Below are positions 31,854 to 32,745 of a DNA stretch of 32,745 nt, piece after piece (position 1 is the first letter of the stretch; the number at the start of each line of letters is the position of its first letter). The notes under the pieces were generated by a model. That model searched no databases. It saw only the letters and a list, made by a program, of their open reading frames with translations, and was not told where the DNA came from. This DNA comes from Bacteroidales bacterium (GTDB taxonomy: Bacteria > Bacteroidota > Bacteroidia > Bacteroidales > WCHB1-69), in NCBI GenBank assembly GCA_031253655.1, contig JAIRVY010000038.1, forward strand, positions 1 to 32,745. The letters run 5' to 3'. The translations under genes and the position numbers were made by a program.

Positions 31854-32207
31854 ATGAATTTTGATTTTAGTAAACAACGAAATATGGTTATTTTCACAAC
31901 AGGCCGCAAAAAAGAATGGATAAATGTTGGTGATATTTTGTACATTACTGTTGATTTAACTTTATCTTCAGTTTTCGTATTACAAAAAGATACACTGTAT
32001 TATTTTGTAAAACAATTAAAAGAGTTTGAAACAGATTTAAAGGATTACGGTTTTTTTAGAGTAAATGGGAAGACGCTTGTTAATGGATGTTATGTAAAAA
32101 GTCTTGAAAAAGAAAATAAAAAAAACATTATTCAACTACAAAATGGAAAACAAATTCATCTTTCCCGAAGACAGTATTCACAAATCAGAAAATTAATAAA
32201 ATCATAA
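31854..32207 (+). CDS. stand-alone LytTR DNA-binding protein
   Basis: A 117-aa protein that consists almost only of a LytTR domain: GDILYITVDLTLSSVFVLQK, then LKDYGFFRVNGKTLVNGCYV, a short beta region and HLSRRQYSQIRKLIKS. There is no receiver or membrane domain, so it is not a two-component regulator of the AlgR/AgrA type; in Bacteroidota such orphan LytTR proteins often regulate neighbouring membrane or surface genes. It stands behind a terminator-bearing RNA region, with a near-consensus box (TACTTTG, 31799-31805) about 50 bp upstream as its likely own promoter. It converges with a membrane-protein gene. Confidence 0.85.
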   Translation: MNFDFSKQRNMVIFTTGRKKEWINVGDILYITVDLTLSSVFVLQKDTLYYFVKQLKEFETDLKDYGFFRVNGKTLVNGCYVKSLEKENKKNIIQLQNGKQIHLSRRQYSQIRKLIKS

Positions 32208-32268
32208 TTTTTTTCGCTAACATTCAAGGTATTTGTGCTTATACGGCAGATAAATTTGTATATGGCAC

Positions 32269-32478
32269 TTATTGCATCTTTCTAGTTCTATTCGAAAATA
32301 GGTAAATGATTGGAAGTACCCCCAAAGTATTAAAAAAAATGATGCAAATAAACCATACAATATGATTATTTTTAGCTGCTCTCCATAAAGCAAATCCTTT
32401 CCATATCAATTCCCAAACGATACATACAATAATAGTTACCAATAAGTGTAGATTACTAAAATTATTAATAAAATCCAT
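32269..32478 (-). CDS. DUF5652-like small membrane protein
   Basis: A 69-aa protein with two membrane helices (~10-27 and ~43-61) around a conserved-looking motif WKGFALWRAAKNNHIVWFIC and NTLGVLPIIYLF. From memory this is the DUF5652 pattern (WKGxALWxAAR...WF...NTLGxxxxxYLF). Function unknown. It begins 11 nt after the stop of the truncated hydrolase on the same strand, so it may once have been its downstream partner. Convergent with the LytTR gene; the 61-bp gap between them holds nothing clear. Confidence 0.8.
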   Translation of the reverse strand: MDFINNFSNLHLLVTIIVCIVWELIWKGFALWRAAKNNHIVWFICIIFFNTLGVLPIIYLFSNRTRKMQ

Positions 32479-32489
32479 AATATATTATT

Positions 32490-32639
32490 TTATTGTTCTT
32501 TATATTTTGCTTTTAACCAATCTGCAATAATTTCTAAAACCTCTTGCGAAAATGTTTCTTCAATCTGTACATATTCTGATACAAATCCTGTTTGCGATAG
32601 TTGAAATAAATGATTTAATTTAGGAAGTGCAAATTCCGT
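32490..32639 (-). pseudogene. 3' stub of an alpha/beta hydrolase gene
   Basis: Minus-strand codons ending in TAA at 32490 read EFALPKLNHLFQLSQTGFVS, then EYVQIEETFSQEVLEIIADW and LKAKYKEQ. I recognise this as the extreme C-terminus of Bacteroidota alpha/beta hydrolases, including the LNHLFQ catalytic-His region. Going upstream the frame hits TGA at 32642 and the sequence changes to homopolymer-rich DNA, so only about 50 codons remain and the gene is broken at ~32640. It is not in the ORF track because it has no start codon. Confidence 0.7.
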
Positions 32640-32745
32640 TCATATCCCCCCAGCGATTCCGGTGATACCCCCCCACTTTTTGTGAGGTAATATTTCAATG
32701 AACGTGCGGCAAAAGTATTATTTTTTTCTAAGACTTTCACCTTTT
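32640..32745. mobile_element. possible insertion-element end (truncated by window)
   Basis: From ~32640 the hydrolase sequence stops and DNA with two C-runs in repeated context follows: ATCCCCCC (32644-32651) and ATACCCCCCC (32664-32673), separated by AGCGATTCCGGTG. On the minus strand this reads as two related units TGGGGGG(G/A)TAT. Repeated terminal motifs next to a gene break suggest an IS end, possibly IS21-like, but no transposase is visible and the family is a guess. A minus-strand TACTTTTG box lies at 32710-32717. Confidence 0.35.

Noticed and set aside
1-32745. tRNA or rRNA genes, CRISPR arrays
   Set aside because: I looked for T-loop and acceptor patterns (GGTTCGAATCC type) and for regularly spaced repeats. 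TTTCGAATA at 31686 belongs to the long hairpin and is not a T-arm; no array is present.

Overview
The window comes from a low-GC Bacteroidota genome, most likely Bacteroidales. The evidence is the family content (Bacteroidota-type DnaX, DUF2795, GT4 and LolD/MacB proteins), A-rich leaders without Shine-Dalgarno sequences, and several good TAnnTTTG (-7) promoter boxes. Nothing in the sequence fixes the genus.

Left part (1-13.5 kb): the right portion of a contractile-tailed (Mu/P2-like) prophage, all on the + strand except one antisense membrane-protein gene. In order: tail sheath (cut by the window edge), tail tube, tail assembly chaperone with an unlisted -1-frame second ORF, tape measure, DUF6046-type protein, hub (gpD/gp44-like), spike (gpV/gp45-like), gp25-like wedge, a complete lysis cassette (TM-GAF holin candidate, M15 endolysin, unimolecular spanin), a LysM-like tail protein, gpJ-like, gpI-like and a fibre-like protein. 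After a strongly palindromic 160-bp spacer comes a four-gene overlapping cassette: a 45-aa protein, an ABC-ATPase/GNAT fusion, a formyltransferase-fold protein and a DNA methyltransferase. It sits where phage Mu carries com-mom. I consider it the best candidate here for an undescribed system, probably DNA hypermodification. Tandem 22-bp-period repeats follow and may be the transposase sites of the phage right end.

Middle and right (13.7-31.4 kb): host chromosome. dnaX is split in two overlapping frames exactly after the clamp-loader core. It is followed by a long RSH (p)ppGpp enzyme whose synthetase domain has the catalytic Asp replaced by Asn, then prfA, a PAP2 phosphatase, a PduO-type cobalamin adenosyltransferase, DUF2795, a MerR-like regulator, a sugar aminotransferase, a LolD-like ATPase, a Gfo/Idh oxidoreductase, an unknown lipoprotein, a polyprenyl-phosphate sugar transferase, rsmE, a GT4 glycosyltransferase and a MacB-type ABC transporter pair. 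Convergent to these lie nadE and a DsrC protein that keeps both redox cysteines. The aminotransferase, oxidoreductase and sugar transferase suggest surface polysaccharide synthesis.

Right end (31.5-32.7 kb): a strong promoter, a 20-codon ORF ending in a terminator, a 150-nt structured RNA candidate ending in a second terminator, a stand-alone LytTR DNA-binding protein, a DUF5652-like membrane protein, and the 3' stub of an alpha/beta hydrolase cut off at a G/C-tract-rich junction that looks like an insertion-element end.

Heptanucleotide (TGATTAA-type) tandem repeats fill several spacers in both the prophage and the host.
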